This document shows positions 25,294 to 32,357 of a stretch of DNA of 64,000 nucleotides, in pieces. The position numbers and the translations under genes were made by a program. This stretch comes from Bacillota bacterium (GTDB lineage Bacteria; Bacillota; Clostridia; Christensenellales; Aristaeellaceae), in assembly GCA_023425025.1 (NCBI GenBank), contig JAFADG010000047.1, forward strand, positions 1-64,000, written 5' to 3'. Each line of letters begins with the position of its first letter. Position 1 is the stretch's first letter. The notes below the pieces were generated by a model. The model saw only the letters and a program-made list of their open reading frames with translations, searched no databases and had not been told where the DNA came from.

Positions 25294-26796
25294 CTAAATC
25301 ATCTTCTCCCAGTCATCGTTGTCAAAGGGCGGACGCCTTTTATCCCTGGTATAGGGGAAAAACTTTATATCCTCCGCCAGCAGGTGTCCCATAATGACCT
25401 CGTCCACCAGGAAGGAAAAAAAGGCGGATGCTTTCAGTTCGTCCCGCATAAATTGCTGCTTGACATGAAGCGCCCTTTCGGTGATGGTCTGATGGATTTG
25501 TGCGTGCTCCGCGTATTCCGGATATCCGATATCCCTTTGAATCTGCTCCTCATCCTTGAAGTGCTGTACCACATGGGCAAGCAAGGCATCCAGCGCCGGC
25601 AGGATGGCTTCCCGGCTGTGTCCGGAAAGGGACAGATCGATCAGCCGGTCGGAGAGCACAAGCAGCTCTTTGTGCTGGTCGTCTATGAGCCTGTTTCCGC
25701 TTTCCCATTCGCTGCGCCACTCCAGCCGTACGGTGGCGACGGGCAGGTTTTCCGCGGGCCGGTAGGCGCTTACGCGGTTGCGGCCGTTGCTCTTGGAGCG
25801 GTACAGCGCATAATCGACGCGTTTGAACCAGTGCTCAAAGGCCTCTTCCGGCTCCCACTGGGCGACGCCAAAGCTGGCGGTCACACGGCCGGCGGTGGAA
25901 AAGGCGGTCTGGGAGATAATGATGCGAAGCTCCTCCGCCAGCCTTAACGCTTCATCCAGATCGGTTCTGGGCTGAAGGATCATGAATTCCTCTCCTCCCC
26001 AGCGGGCGAACAGGTCCGGCATGCGGATGAAGCGCTCCGTAATGGAGGCGATGCGGATCAGCACCTCATCGCCAACGTCATGCCCGAAGCGGTCGTTGAC
26101 GGTTTTGAAGTGATCCAGGTCAAAGAAGATGATGGAGAGGGGAATGCCAAAGCGGCTTGACCGCTTCATTTCATTGTGGACCCGCTGATCAAAGTAATAC
26201 CGGCTGTGGGCGCCTGTCATATTATCCGTTTTGATGATGGCGTTCAGGAGTTCATTTTTTGTTTTCAGTTCATCCGCAAGGCGGCGCAGCTCCTTCTCCT
26301 TTGCGCTGAGTGTTTCAATCAGCCGGTTTTTTTCTTCCATTTCGCTCTTGAGTGTGGCCTCCAGGTTTTTACGCCGGCTGACATCCCTGGAAACGCCCAG
26401 AACATCGATGGCATGATCCCTTTCATTGAGAATGACCCGGGTGGATATTTCAATATCCTTGATGGAACCATCCTTGCAGTACTGTTGAAACTCATCGACC
26501 GAGGAAGCGGCCTCCGGGCTGAAATCTCCGGCGGCCACGGCATCAAGGATTCTTTTGGCGATCTTGTTCACTTTTGCCATGGATTCCGGGGTCAAGGTAT
26601 CCTCCAGCCTTTGGGCCATGGCCTCCTCGGAGGTATAGCCCCGCAGCGCATGGACCGATGGGCTGACGTATTTGAACCGCCGGCTTAAAAGATCCAGCAG
26701 CCATATGCATTCCACGGTGTTTTCCGCGAGAAGCTGATATTTTTCATACAGCGCCTTGTAGTGCTCCAAAGACTCCAAAGGGTTGTTCTTTTCCAT
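25294..26796 (-). CDS. PAS-GGDEF diguanylate cyclase with hemerythrin domain
   Basis: 500 residues, no membrane segment. PAS (about 20-145), a coiled coil (about 150-190), GGDEF with an active-type ARWGGEEF motif (about 195-350), then a bacteriohemerythrin domain (about 365-490). The di-iron ligands are visible: His in IDDQHKELL, His and Glu in HFKDEEQ, two His in EHAQIHQTI, and His plus Asp in HLLAED. Such fusions couple oxygen or redox state to c-di-GMP synthesis in other bacteria. ATG 26796 is chosen by spacing to AAGGA; an ATG three codons earlier abuts it. Confidence 0.93.
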   Translation of the reverse strand: MEKNNPLESLEHYKALYEKYQLLAENTVECIWLLDLLSRRFKYVSPSVHALRGYTSEEAMAQRLEDTLTPESMAKVNKIAKRILDAVAAGDFSPEAASSVDEFQQYCKDGSIKDIEISTRVILNERDHAIDVLGVSRDVSRRKNLEATLKSEMEEKNRLIETLSAKEKELRRLADELKTKNELLNAIIKTDNMTGAHSRYYFDQRVHNEMKRSSRFGIPLSIIFFDLDHFKTVNDRFGHDVGDEVLIRIASITERFIRMPDLFARWGGEEFMILQPRTDLDEALRLAEELRIIISQTAFSTAGRVTASFGVAQWEPEEAFEHWFKRVDYALYRSKSNGRNRVSAYRPAENLPVATVRLEWRSEWESGNRLIDDQHKELLVLSDRLIDLSLSGHSREAILPALDALLAHVVQHFKDEEQIQRDIGYPEYAEHAQIHQTITERALHVKQQFMRDELKASAFFSFLVDEVIMGHLLAEDIKFFPYTRDKRRPPFDNDDWEKMI

Positions 26797-26898
26797 GAAA
26801 TTCATTCCTTACTGTCGTTCCCCGGCAATTGTGCCGTCTTCGCTCGTGTGGTGTCATCCTCTTCGCTAATATGGATTGGAATTTTCTTGATTCCCTCA

Positions 26899-26927
26899 TG
26901 TATATCATAATTTGACAAATTTCGCAA
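26899..26927 (-). promoter_or_regulatory. Promoter of the GGDEF-hemerythrin gene
   Basis: On the minus strand, TTGCGA (26927-26922), a 17-bp spacer and TATACA (26904-26899). It leaves a leader of about 95 bases. Confidence 0.65.
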
Positions 26928-27160
26928 GATGATGAAGAGGCTGGGAAAGCAGGATGCTGCCTGCATAATTATAAGGAAATTTGAAAATCTGGAGGGAGCA
27001 TCCAAGGATGGCAGGCTGTGACGGAGCCTTGGCGCGGTTTTCTTTCCGTTTTCGATGCAGGCATTTTTTTGCAGTGGTCAGAATGCGCATGGCAGCGGCG
27101 CGGCAGGGAAAAATACGCATGAACCGTCCGCTTTGAAAATGAACGGCTGAAAGGAGCAAA
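26928..27160 (+). other. Intergenic region before the PRC-barrel gene
   Basis: No convincing promoter was found on the plus strand. A 42-codon frame (27008-27136) starts ATG with GGAGGG 11 bases upstream, but its product is Arg/Phe-rich and unlike any protein I recognise; it is left unannotated. Confidence 0.4.
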
Positions 27161-27682
27161 ATGGTGACTGGCATCCAGGGCCTGATCGGCCTGCCTGTGA
27201 TCCGCGGCGGGAAGACAGTGGGGCTGCTTGAACAAGCGGTTCTTGAGGAAAGTGGGAAGAAACTGCGCGGAATCATTGTCCGGGAAGGTATTGGTGGAGC
27301 GAAATGGGTTGACCGCGATAATATTCAAACCATTGGTGGAGTTTCTGTGCTGGTATCGGGTGATTTAAAAAAGCCGCCCAAGGAGGCGGGTTTCCGCCTG
27401 GGGCGCGTGCAGGACACCACCGGTCTTCGCTTGGGAACGGTAACGGACGCGTTGATCAATCCGGAGACGCTGGAGGTGGAGGCGCTGGAGATCTCCAACG
27501 GGCCGCTGGATGATTTGCTCCACGGCCGGTGGCTGGCCAATGATTTTGTGCTGCGTAAGCCGCAGGATGGCGTAAGCACGGCGCGCAAAAAGGAAAGAGC
27601 GCAGCCCTTTGTGCTGGTGCCCGCCATGGACAGACTGAACGGAAAAGCGGAAAAAAGGAAGGGAGATGAAGGGAAAAGATGA
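27161..27682 (+). CDS. PRC-barrel domain protein
   Basis: 173 residues. Two PRC-barrel-like repeats: one opening IQGLIGLPVIRGGKTVGLLE (about 1-75), and a second with RLGRVQDTTGLRLGTVTDAL (about 80-150). A basic tail ends the protein. PRC barrels occur in photosynthetic reaction centres, RimM and the sporulation-linked YlmC/YmxH group; the exact role here is unknown. ATG 27161 is preceded by AAAGGAG. The stop overlaps the start of the next small gene by four bases. Confidence 0.8.
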   Translation: MVTGIQGLIGLPVIRGGKTVGLLEQAVLEESGKKLRGIIVREGIGGAKWVDRDNIQTIGGVSVLVSGDLKKPPKEAGFRLGRVQDTTGLRLGTVTDALINPETLEVEALEISNGPLDDLLHGRWLANDFVLRKPQDGVSTARKKERAQPFVLVPAMDRLNGKAEKRKGDEGKR

Positions 27683-27822
27683 GCTTGGGAAAAATGGCCG
27701 CAACAGGCGCGCTGGGTTTTGCCATTGGCGCCGGATTGATGATGATGCCCAACGGCAACAAATGGCGCAAGGCGGTTTTGCGGGAAGCTGAAAACCTGCG
27801 CCGTGCCGCCAGGAACTGGTGA
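27679..27822 (+). CDS. Small glycine-rich membrane protein, 47 aa
   Basis: 47 residues. A hydrophobic glycine/alanine segment (MAATGALGFAIGAGLMMMP) is followed by a basic amphipathic tail with KWRKAVLREAENLRRAARNW. The layout recalls YtxH-type stress proteins, but the match is not secure. It overlaps the PRC-barrel stop by four bases (ATGA) and has GGGAGATGAAGGG upstream, so the two genes are probably translated together. Confidence 0.65.
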   Translation: MSLGKMAATGALGFAIGAGLMMMPNGNKWRKAVLREAENLRRAARNW

Positions 27823-27904
27823 CCATACATCGGGCGGCGCCGGTCTGCGCATTGGGCGCAAAGCCGGCAGGACGCCGCTGCCAACATTTCTATATAAGAG
27901 GCAG

Positions 27905-27938
27905 CCGGAACGGGGAGGCCTTAGCATCCCCGTTCCGG
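27905..27938. terminator. Strong hairpin between the PRC pair and the AI-2E gene
   Basis: CCGGAACGGGGA (27905-27916) pairs perfectly with TCCCCGTTCCGG (27927-27938). The following TCATATTT is a poor T run, so this may be an imperfect terminator or an RNA-processing or stability element. Confidence 0.5.
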
Positions 27939-28003
27939 TCATATTTCAGGTTTCTACGGTGTCCATATTCGCTTGGGGCATCCCATGCCGGGGGAGAGGA
28001 TTC

Positions 28004-29059
28004 ATGACGACTTTTGAAGGGGAAAAACGCAAAGCCGCCGGCGCGAACCAGCAGCTTTTAAAAGGGCTGGGGATCGCGCTTTTATTATCTGTGCTGATCC
28101 TCTGGCGGGTGCTGTGGGCGCTGGTCGGGCAGGTCGCCTTGGGGCTGTTGGTCATGGCGGCCGCGCTGCCCATTTGCCGCCGGTTAGAAAAAAAGCTGCC
28201 GCGCTCCATTGCGGCGTCGTTGTCCATGCTGCTGGTCAGCGGCATGGCGGTGGCTTTTGTGCTGCTTTTTGTGCCGCTTTTGTGGCGGCAGACAGGGCAA
28301 CTGGCGGCCATGCTGCCGGATATACTGAACCAGCTTCGCGCGAAGCTGGAAACCGTCCAGGAATGGCTTGCCCGCCAGGGGATACCCGTGGATGAAAACA
28401 CCCAGAAGATGATGATGGACAAAGTGCAGGAAGTGGCGGGAACCCTTTTGCCAACGCTCATGGGCAAGGCGGGCAGCTGGGTCGGCAGCCTGTCAAAGCT
28501 TTTTCTGGCGCCGGTGATCGCGTTTTATTTCCTGCGCGACAGGGAAGAGCTGGCGCAGCGCATGTCGCTGTGGGTGCCGCTCAAGCACAGGCGCAAGGCG
28601 GTGGCCATGCTCAGGGAAATGCGCAGGGAAATCAGCGGGTTCTGGCGCGGGCAATTGATGATTTCCGGTGTCATTGCCACATTGACCTCTCTTGGGCTGC
28701 TGATCGTGGGCGTGCCCGCCTGGCTGCTGCTGGGCCTTTTGATGGGCGTGTTTGAAATGGTGCCGTATGTGGGGCCGATTTTGGGGGCGATACCGGTATT
28801 TCTGCTTTCCCTGCCGCTGGGCTGGGGAAGGGTGGCGTGGGCGCTGATTGTTGTGGTCCTGGTGCAGCAGCTGGAGGGCGGCATGATCTCCCCCTACCTG
28901 ATGTCCGGCGCCACACGGCTGCATCCCGTAGCGGTGCTGCTGACCATTTCCGCCGGCGGCCTTGTGGGCGGGGTTGCCGGCATGCTGCTGGCGGTGCCGG
29001 TGGTGGTGTCCCTGCGCGGCGGTCTGCGTATGTTAAGACGGGATAATACTCCTGCGTAA
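28004..29059 (+). CDS. AI-2E family transporter (YrrI-like permease)
   Basis: 351 residues with about eight hydrophobic segments. The family signatures are FLAPVIAFYFLRDREELAQR in the middle and MVPYVGPILGAIPVFLLSL near the end. Members include TqsA and Na+/H+ antiporter-like proteins; the substrate cannot be told from sequence. In B. subtilis the homologue yrrI lies close to yrzL (ireB), yrrK (ruvX) and yrzB (DUF1292), the same neighbours as here. ATG 28004 follows GGGGGAGAGG. Confidence 0.88.
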   Translation: MTTFEGEKRKAAGANQQLLKGLGIALLLSVLILWRVLWALVGQVALGLLVMAAALPICRRLEKKLPRSIAASLSMLLVSGMAVAFVLLFVPLLWRQTGQLAAMLPDILNQLRAKLETVQEWLARQGIPVDENTQKMMMDKVQEVAGTLLPTLMGKAGSWVGSLSKLFLAPVIAFYFLRDREELAQRMSLWVPLKHRRKAVAMLREMRREISGFWRGQLMISGVIATLTSLGLLIVGVPAWLLLGLLMGVFEMVPYVGPILGAIPVFLLSLPLGWGRVAWALIVVVLVQQLEGGMISPYLMSGATRLHPVAVLLTISAGGLVGGVAGMLLAVPVVVSLRGGLRMLRRDNTPA

Positions 29060-29105
29060 ATGTGTGGCTTTGCGGCGAAAGTATGAAGAAATTGGCAAAG
29101 CGTCG

Positions 29106-29134
29106 TTGAAAAACCGTTGCTGCTGGTGTATAAT
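29106..29134 (+). promoter_or_regulatory. Promoter of ireB-ruvX
   Basis: TTGAAA (29106-29111), 17-bp spacer, TATAAT (29129-29134). The start point is about 25 bases before ireB. Confidence 0.88.
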
Positions 29135-29164
29135 GGATTCAGGTCCGGGAAAGGAGGGAAACCC

Positions 29165-29428
29165 ATGCCCGACGCATTTGAAACCACGAAACTGCCCCCG
29201 CTGACAGAAAGCGGAAATCAGGCCAACGATATATTAAGGTATGTGTACCGCGCGCTGCAGGCAAAGGGCTACGATCCCATCACCCAGATCGTAGGCTACC
29301 TTATCTCCGGTGATCCCACCTATATCACAAGTCATAATCAGGCGCGCAGCATGATCTGCCGCGTAGAGCGGGATGAACTGCTGGAGGAAATAGTCAGGTA
29401 TTATCTTTCCGGCCAGTCCCTTGGCTGA
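29165..29428 (+). CDS. ireB: IreB family regulatory phosphoprotein
   Basis: 87 residues, the family size (formerly DUF965/YrzL). The core NDILRYVYRALQAKGYDPIT, GYLISGDPTYITSHNQAR and ending are typical. In Enterococcus, IreB is a substrate of the PASTA kinase IreK and affects cephalosporin tolerance. It normally lies in an alaS-ireB-ruvX block; alaS is absent upstream here. GGAAAGGAGGG precedes ATG 29165. Confidence 0.95.
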   Translation: MPDAFETTKLPPLTESGNQANDILRYVYRALQAKGYDPITQIVGYLISGDPTYITSHNQARSMICRVERDELLEEIVRYYLSGQSLG

Positions 29429-29582
29429 CAGGCCGGGAGCATAGGCGAAATGAAGAAGGCATCCGATGGGCTGAAGGCGCCGGGCGCCGGGAGTTTCAAT
29501 GGGCCATCCCGGCCAAACGGCGGGAAAGAAATGTCCTTCTGCCGCGCCGGAAGCCTTCGGTTGCTTTATGGCGGAGGATAAA

Positions 29583-30347
29583 ATGGACGAACGGGTGCTG
29601 GCGCTGGATGTGGGGGATGTTCGGATCGGTATCGCGGTAAGCGACCCCGGAAGGCGCATTGCTCAGCCTGTGTCTGTTTACCGCAGGGTGGGTTACGGCC
29701 CGGATGTGCGTCATATCCTGTCTGTGTGCCAGGAGTATGATACCCATCAGGTGCTGTGCGGCCTGCCCAGGAATATGGACGGCAGCGAGGGTGGCCAGGC
29801 GCAAAAGGTGCGCGCCTTTGCCGCGGAGCTTGAAAAAGCCGGTTTGAACGTGTTTTTTCAGGATGAGCGGCTCACCACGGTAACAGCGGAAAAAGCGCTG
29901 GTGGACGGCGGTATGCGCAGGGAAGACCGCCGCATGACTGTGGATAAGGTGGCTGCGGCGGTGATCCTGCAACAATGGCTCGACAGCGGCGCAACGCCGG
30001 TCGATAGAAATCAAAAAAGCGAGGACATAACCATGGATGGCGAAAGCAACATCATTGAATTGGTGGATGAGCAGGGCAAAGCTGTTGAGTTTGAGCACCT
30101 GATGACCGTTGAGCATGAAGGGGACTATTATATCGTTCTGATGGCCGCCCAGGAGGATGAGGAAAACGAGGAAGGCGAAGTCGTCATCCTCAAGATGGAG
30201 AAGGACGACAAGGGCGAAGACTGCTATGTGACCATCGAGGATGACGATGTGCTCCAGGCGGTGTTTGACAAGTTTGTGGCTGCCGTTGAGGAAGAGGATG
30301 ACGCAATCCCCGAAGACGGCGAGGATGAGGACGAAGATGACGAATGA
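29583..30347 (+). CDS. ruvX: RuvX (YqgF) fused in frame to a DUF1292 domain
   Basis: 254 residues. Residues 1-135 are RuvX/YqgF, an RNase H-fold protein linked to 16S rRNA 5' processing or Holliday junction resolution. Its marks are the LALDVGDVRIGIAVSDP start, the CGLPRNMDGSEG motif, QDERLTT, and the closing Asp in TVDKVAAAVILQQ. A 15-residue linker leads without a stop into a DUF1292 domain (about 151-254) with an acidic tail. In most Firmicutes these are two adjacent genes. ATG 30033, 7 bases after GAGGA, could also start DUF1292 alone. ATG 29583 follows GCGGAGG. Confidence 0.9.
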   Translation: MDERVLALDVGDVRIGIAVSDPGRRIAQPVSVYRRVGYGPDVRHILSVCQEYDTHQVLCGLPRNMDGSEGGQAQKVRAFAAELEKAGLNVFFQDERLTTVTAEKALVDGGMRREDRRMTVDKVAAAVILQQWLDSGATPVDRNQKSEDITMDGESNIIELVDEQGKAVEFEHLMTVEHEGDYYIVLMAAQEDEENEEGEVVILKMEKDDKGEDCYVTIEDDDVLQAVFDKFVAAVEEEDDAIPEDGEDEDEDDE

Positions 30348-30747
30348 TCCGAAGCTGCCTCATGAGGAGCTGGATACCGAGGCTCTTTCCGACGCCGTGG
30401 TGGAATTGACAGGTCCCGACGGCACGGTGTACCATTTCCGCTATGGCGCTGTGCTGCCCTATGCCGGGCAGGAATACGTAGTGCTGGTGGAGCTGGAAAA
30501 CAACGAAAATGATGAGGAACAGCTGCTGATCACGCGGCTTTCCGACACTCCCGAGGGCGAGCTTTCCTTTGAGGTCGTCACGGAAGAGGACGTTATTCAG
30601 GCGGTGTTTCAAAAATATATGCAGGAGAAGCTGCAGGACGGCCTGGGGGAGGAAGAGGATTGCTGCTGCGGTCATAATCATGATCATGAGGATGGCTGCT
30701 GCGGCGGACACGACCACGAGGGCGGTTGCTGCGGCTGCAGCCACTAA
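30337..30747 (+). CDS. DUF1292 protein with Cys/His-rich tail
   Basis: 136 residues. A DUF1292 (YrzB-like) domain fills about residues 15-100. A tail of about 29 residues then carries runs of Cys and His: CCCGHNHDHEDG, CCGGHDHEGG and CCGCSH. The tail could bind zinc, nickel or copper; this is inferred from composition only. It is a paralogue of the DUF1292 domain fused to RuvX. ATG 30337 lies 11 bases inside the end of that gene, so translation is probably coupled. Confidence 0.85.
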   Translation: MTNDPKLPHEELDTEALSDAVVELTGPDGTVYHFRYGAVLPYAGQEYVVLVELENNENDEEQLLITRLSDTPEGELSFEVVTEEDVIQAVFQKYMQEKLQDGLGEEEDCCCGHNHDHEDGCCGGHDHEGGCCGCSH

Positions 30748-30759
30748 GGTCTTTTTGCC

Positions 30760-30792
30760 GGCGGGATGCGGCTTATGCATCCCGCCGTTTTT
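30760..30792 (+). terminator. Terminator after the DUF1292 gene
   Basis: GGCGGGATGC (30760-30769) with GCATCCCGCC (30777-30786), followed by GTTTTT. Confidence 0.9.
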
Positions 30793-30833
30793 CTTTCAGG
30801 CAATGCAAAAGAACCGGGAGAAAGGATGATACC

Positions 30834-31385
30834 ATGCCCCATCTGCTTGGCAAAACCATTATGCTCAGGGAATACCGCAGGGACGATCTGCGCCATATCA
30901 CCGCATGGGTCAACGATATGGAAACCACCAGGTATCTTTCCAACCTGTTCGTTTGGCCGCAAACGGTGAAAGTCAGCGACGATTTTTTGGATATGCGTTT
31001 GTCCGGCAGCCGGCGTGAAGCCTGCTTTGTCATCGCCGACAAGGAAACCCAGGAGTACCTGGGCCAGGCGGACCTGATGGACATCGACTGGATCGACCGC
31101 TGCGGCACGGTTGGCATGGTGATCGGCCGGGGGGAAAAGCGGGGCGTGGGCATCGGCACACAGGCCCTGACGCTTTTGCTGGAGCACGCGTTTTTGAATC
31201 TGGGGCTTCACCGGGTGCAGCTGGATGTGTATGCCGCCAACCTAAGAGGCATCGCCTGCTATGAAAAGGCGGGCTTTGTAAAGGAAGGCGTAAAGCGCCG
31301 CGCGCGCTACATAAACGGCGCTTATATGGACGTTGTGTTGATGAGCGTGCTTCGCGAGGAGTGGGAAAAGGGGCGCGGGGAATAA
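30834..31385 (+). CDS. GNAT family N-acetyltransferase (RimJ-like) 1
   Basis: 183 residues. The acetyl-CoA-binding segment is VIGRGEKRGVGIGTQALTLL, followed by LGLHRVQLDVYAANLRGIAC and YEKAGFVKEGVKRR, the standard RimJ/SpeG-like layout. The substrate is not predictable. ATG 30834 follows GAGAAAGGATG. It is paralogous to the next gene, 46 bases downstream. Confidence 0.88.
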   Translation: MPHLLGKTIMLREYRRDDLRHITAWVNDMETTRYLSNLFVWPQTVKVSDDFLDMRLSGSRREACFVIADKETQEYLGQADLMDIDWIDRCGTVGMVIGRGEKRGVGIGTQALTLLLEHAFLNLGLHRVQLDVYAANLRGIACYEKAGFVKEGVKRRARYINGAYMDVVLMSVLREEWEKGRGE

Positions 31386-31431
31386 ATTTCGCTTATCCCC
31401 GGCAAGCTAATGAAAAAATGGCGGGGATGCA

Positions 31432-31953
31432 ATGTATCAGGGAGAGCTTGTGCGCCTTCGGGCGTTTGAACGGGGCGATGTGGAAGCCCATTGGGGTTTC
31501 ATGAACGATTACGCCACCGTGCGCGGGATGTCCTCGGGGGTTCTTTACCCCTCCTCCAAGGAGGATGAGTCAAGGTTCCTGGAGCAGCAGACCTGCTATA
31601 CCAGGGGCGAGTACCAGTTTGCGGTGGAAACTTTGCAGGGGCAGCTCATCGGCCGGTGCGGGTTTACCAAGGTGGATTGGAAAAACCGCGTGGCGGAGAT
31701 CGGCATCATGATCGGGGACCAGGCGTTTCGGGGCCGCGGCTTTGGCGCCGACGCGCTGAGGCTGCTCATACGCTTTGCCGGGGAGGAAATGAACCTGCAC
31801 AAACTGAAGCTGATGGTCTTCTCCTTCAATCAGCAGGCCATCGCCTGCTACGAAAAATGCGGCTTTGTCAGGGAAGGGCTGTTCAAAAGCGAATTGTGGC
31901 GGGAAGGCGCGTATCATGACGTGGTGGCGCTGGGCTTGTGCCTGAAGGCCTGA
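31432..31953 (+). CDS. GNAT family N-acetyltransferase (RimJ-like) 2
   Basis: 173 residues. The motif A region is IMIGDQAFRGRGFGADALRL, and the C-terminal part reads AIACYEKCGFVREGLFKSEL. It shares its architecture with the preceding GNAT gene and may derive from a duplication. GGCGGGGATGCA precedes ATG 31432. A terminator follows. Confidence 0.88.
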   Translation: MYQGELVRLRAFERGDVEAHWGFMNDYATVRGMSSGVLYPSSKEDESRFLEQQTCYTRGEYQFAVETLQGQLIGRCGFTKVDWKNRVAEIGIMIGDQAFRGRGFGADALRLLIRFAGEEMNLHKLKLMVFSFNQQAIACYEKCGFVREGLFKSELWREGAYHDVVALGLCLKA

Positions 31954-31985
31954 ACACCACCGTTTGCCTGGGAGCATACCATGAA

Positions 31986-32017
31986 CCATCGCCCAACTGT
32001 TTGGGGGATGGCTTTTT
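31986..32017 (+). terminator. Terminator after the GNAT pair
   Basis: CCATCGCCCAA pairs with TTGGGGGATGG (one G-G mismatch), followed by CTTTTT at 32012-32017. Confidence 0.7.
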
Positions 32018-32227
32018 CATTTCAGGCAGCCGCTTACGGCTTGCCGTAAGCGGCTGCCTGAAATGAAAGGCCGGATTTCTGAATTTTCTCACGAAAATTC
32101 CGGGCGAAATCCGGCTGCGGGAACGGATTTCCCCAAAGGGCGGGCAAGCTCGCCCTTTGGGGAAATCCCCACTGCACCGGCAAAGCCGGCACAGTGGAGT
32201 ACACATGGAGGACTACGGCCCTCCATG
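32015..32227. repeat. Array of five tandem long hairpins
   Basis: Five inverted repeats lie end to end. (A) 32015-32040 with 32043-32068: 26 bp perfect, 2-nt loop. (B) 32070-32079 with 32106-32115, with an inner 8-bp stem at 32081-32100. (C) 32125-32142 with 32151-32168: 18 bp perfect. (D) 32169-32174 with 32192-32197, with inner CCGGC/GCCGG. (E) 32204-32211 with 32220-32227. No coding frame is supported across them. They lie between a terminator and a promoter, so they should not be part of the aspartate kinase mRNA. Confidence 0.85.
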
Positions 32228-32280
32228 CCTCCCTCAAGGTTTTTAGCAAGCGGATGCCTTGTTTTTTTCATAAGCAGTGA

Positions 32281-32309
32281 TTGACTTTGCAGGCCCCCTT
32301 CGATACAAT
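32281..32309 (+). promoter_or_regulatory. Aspartate kinase promoter
   Basis: TTGACT (32281-32286), 17-bp spacer, TACAAT (32304-32309). The leader of about 42 bases is too short for a lysine riboswitch. Confidence 0.78.
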
Positions 32310-32357
32310 AACCTGTATGGCGCAAGGGGCGCGCCTTTCTTTGTGGAGGATGAGGAA

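Noticed and set aside
27008..27136. 42-codon frame with GGAGGG upstream
   Set aside because: Arg/Phe-rich composition, overlong spacing and no support from context; noted in the gap entry only.
32015..32227. CRISPR array or lysine riboswitch before aspartate kinase
   Set aside because: The units are inverted repeats with different sequences, not direct repeats with spacers, and the aspartate kinase promoter lies after them, leaving a leader of only about 42 bases.
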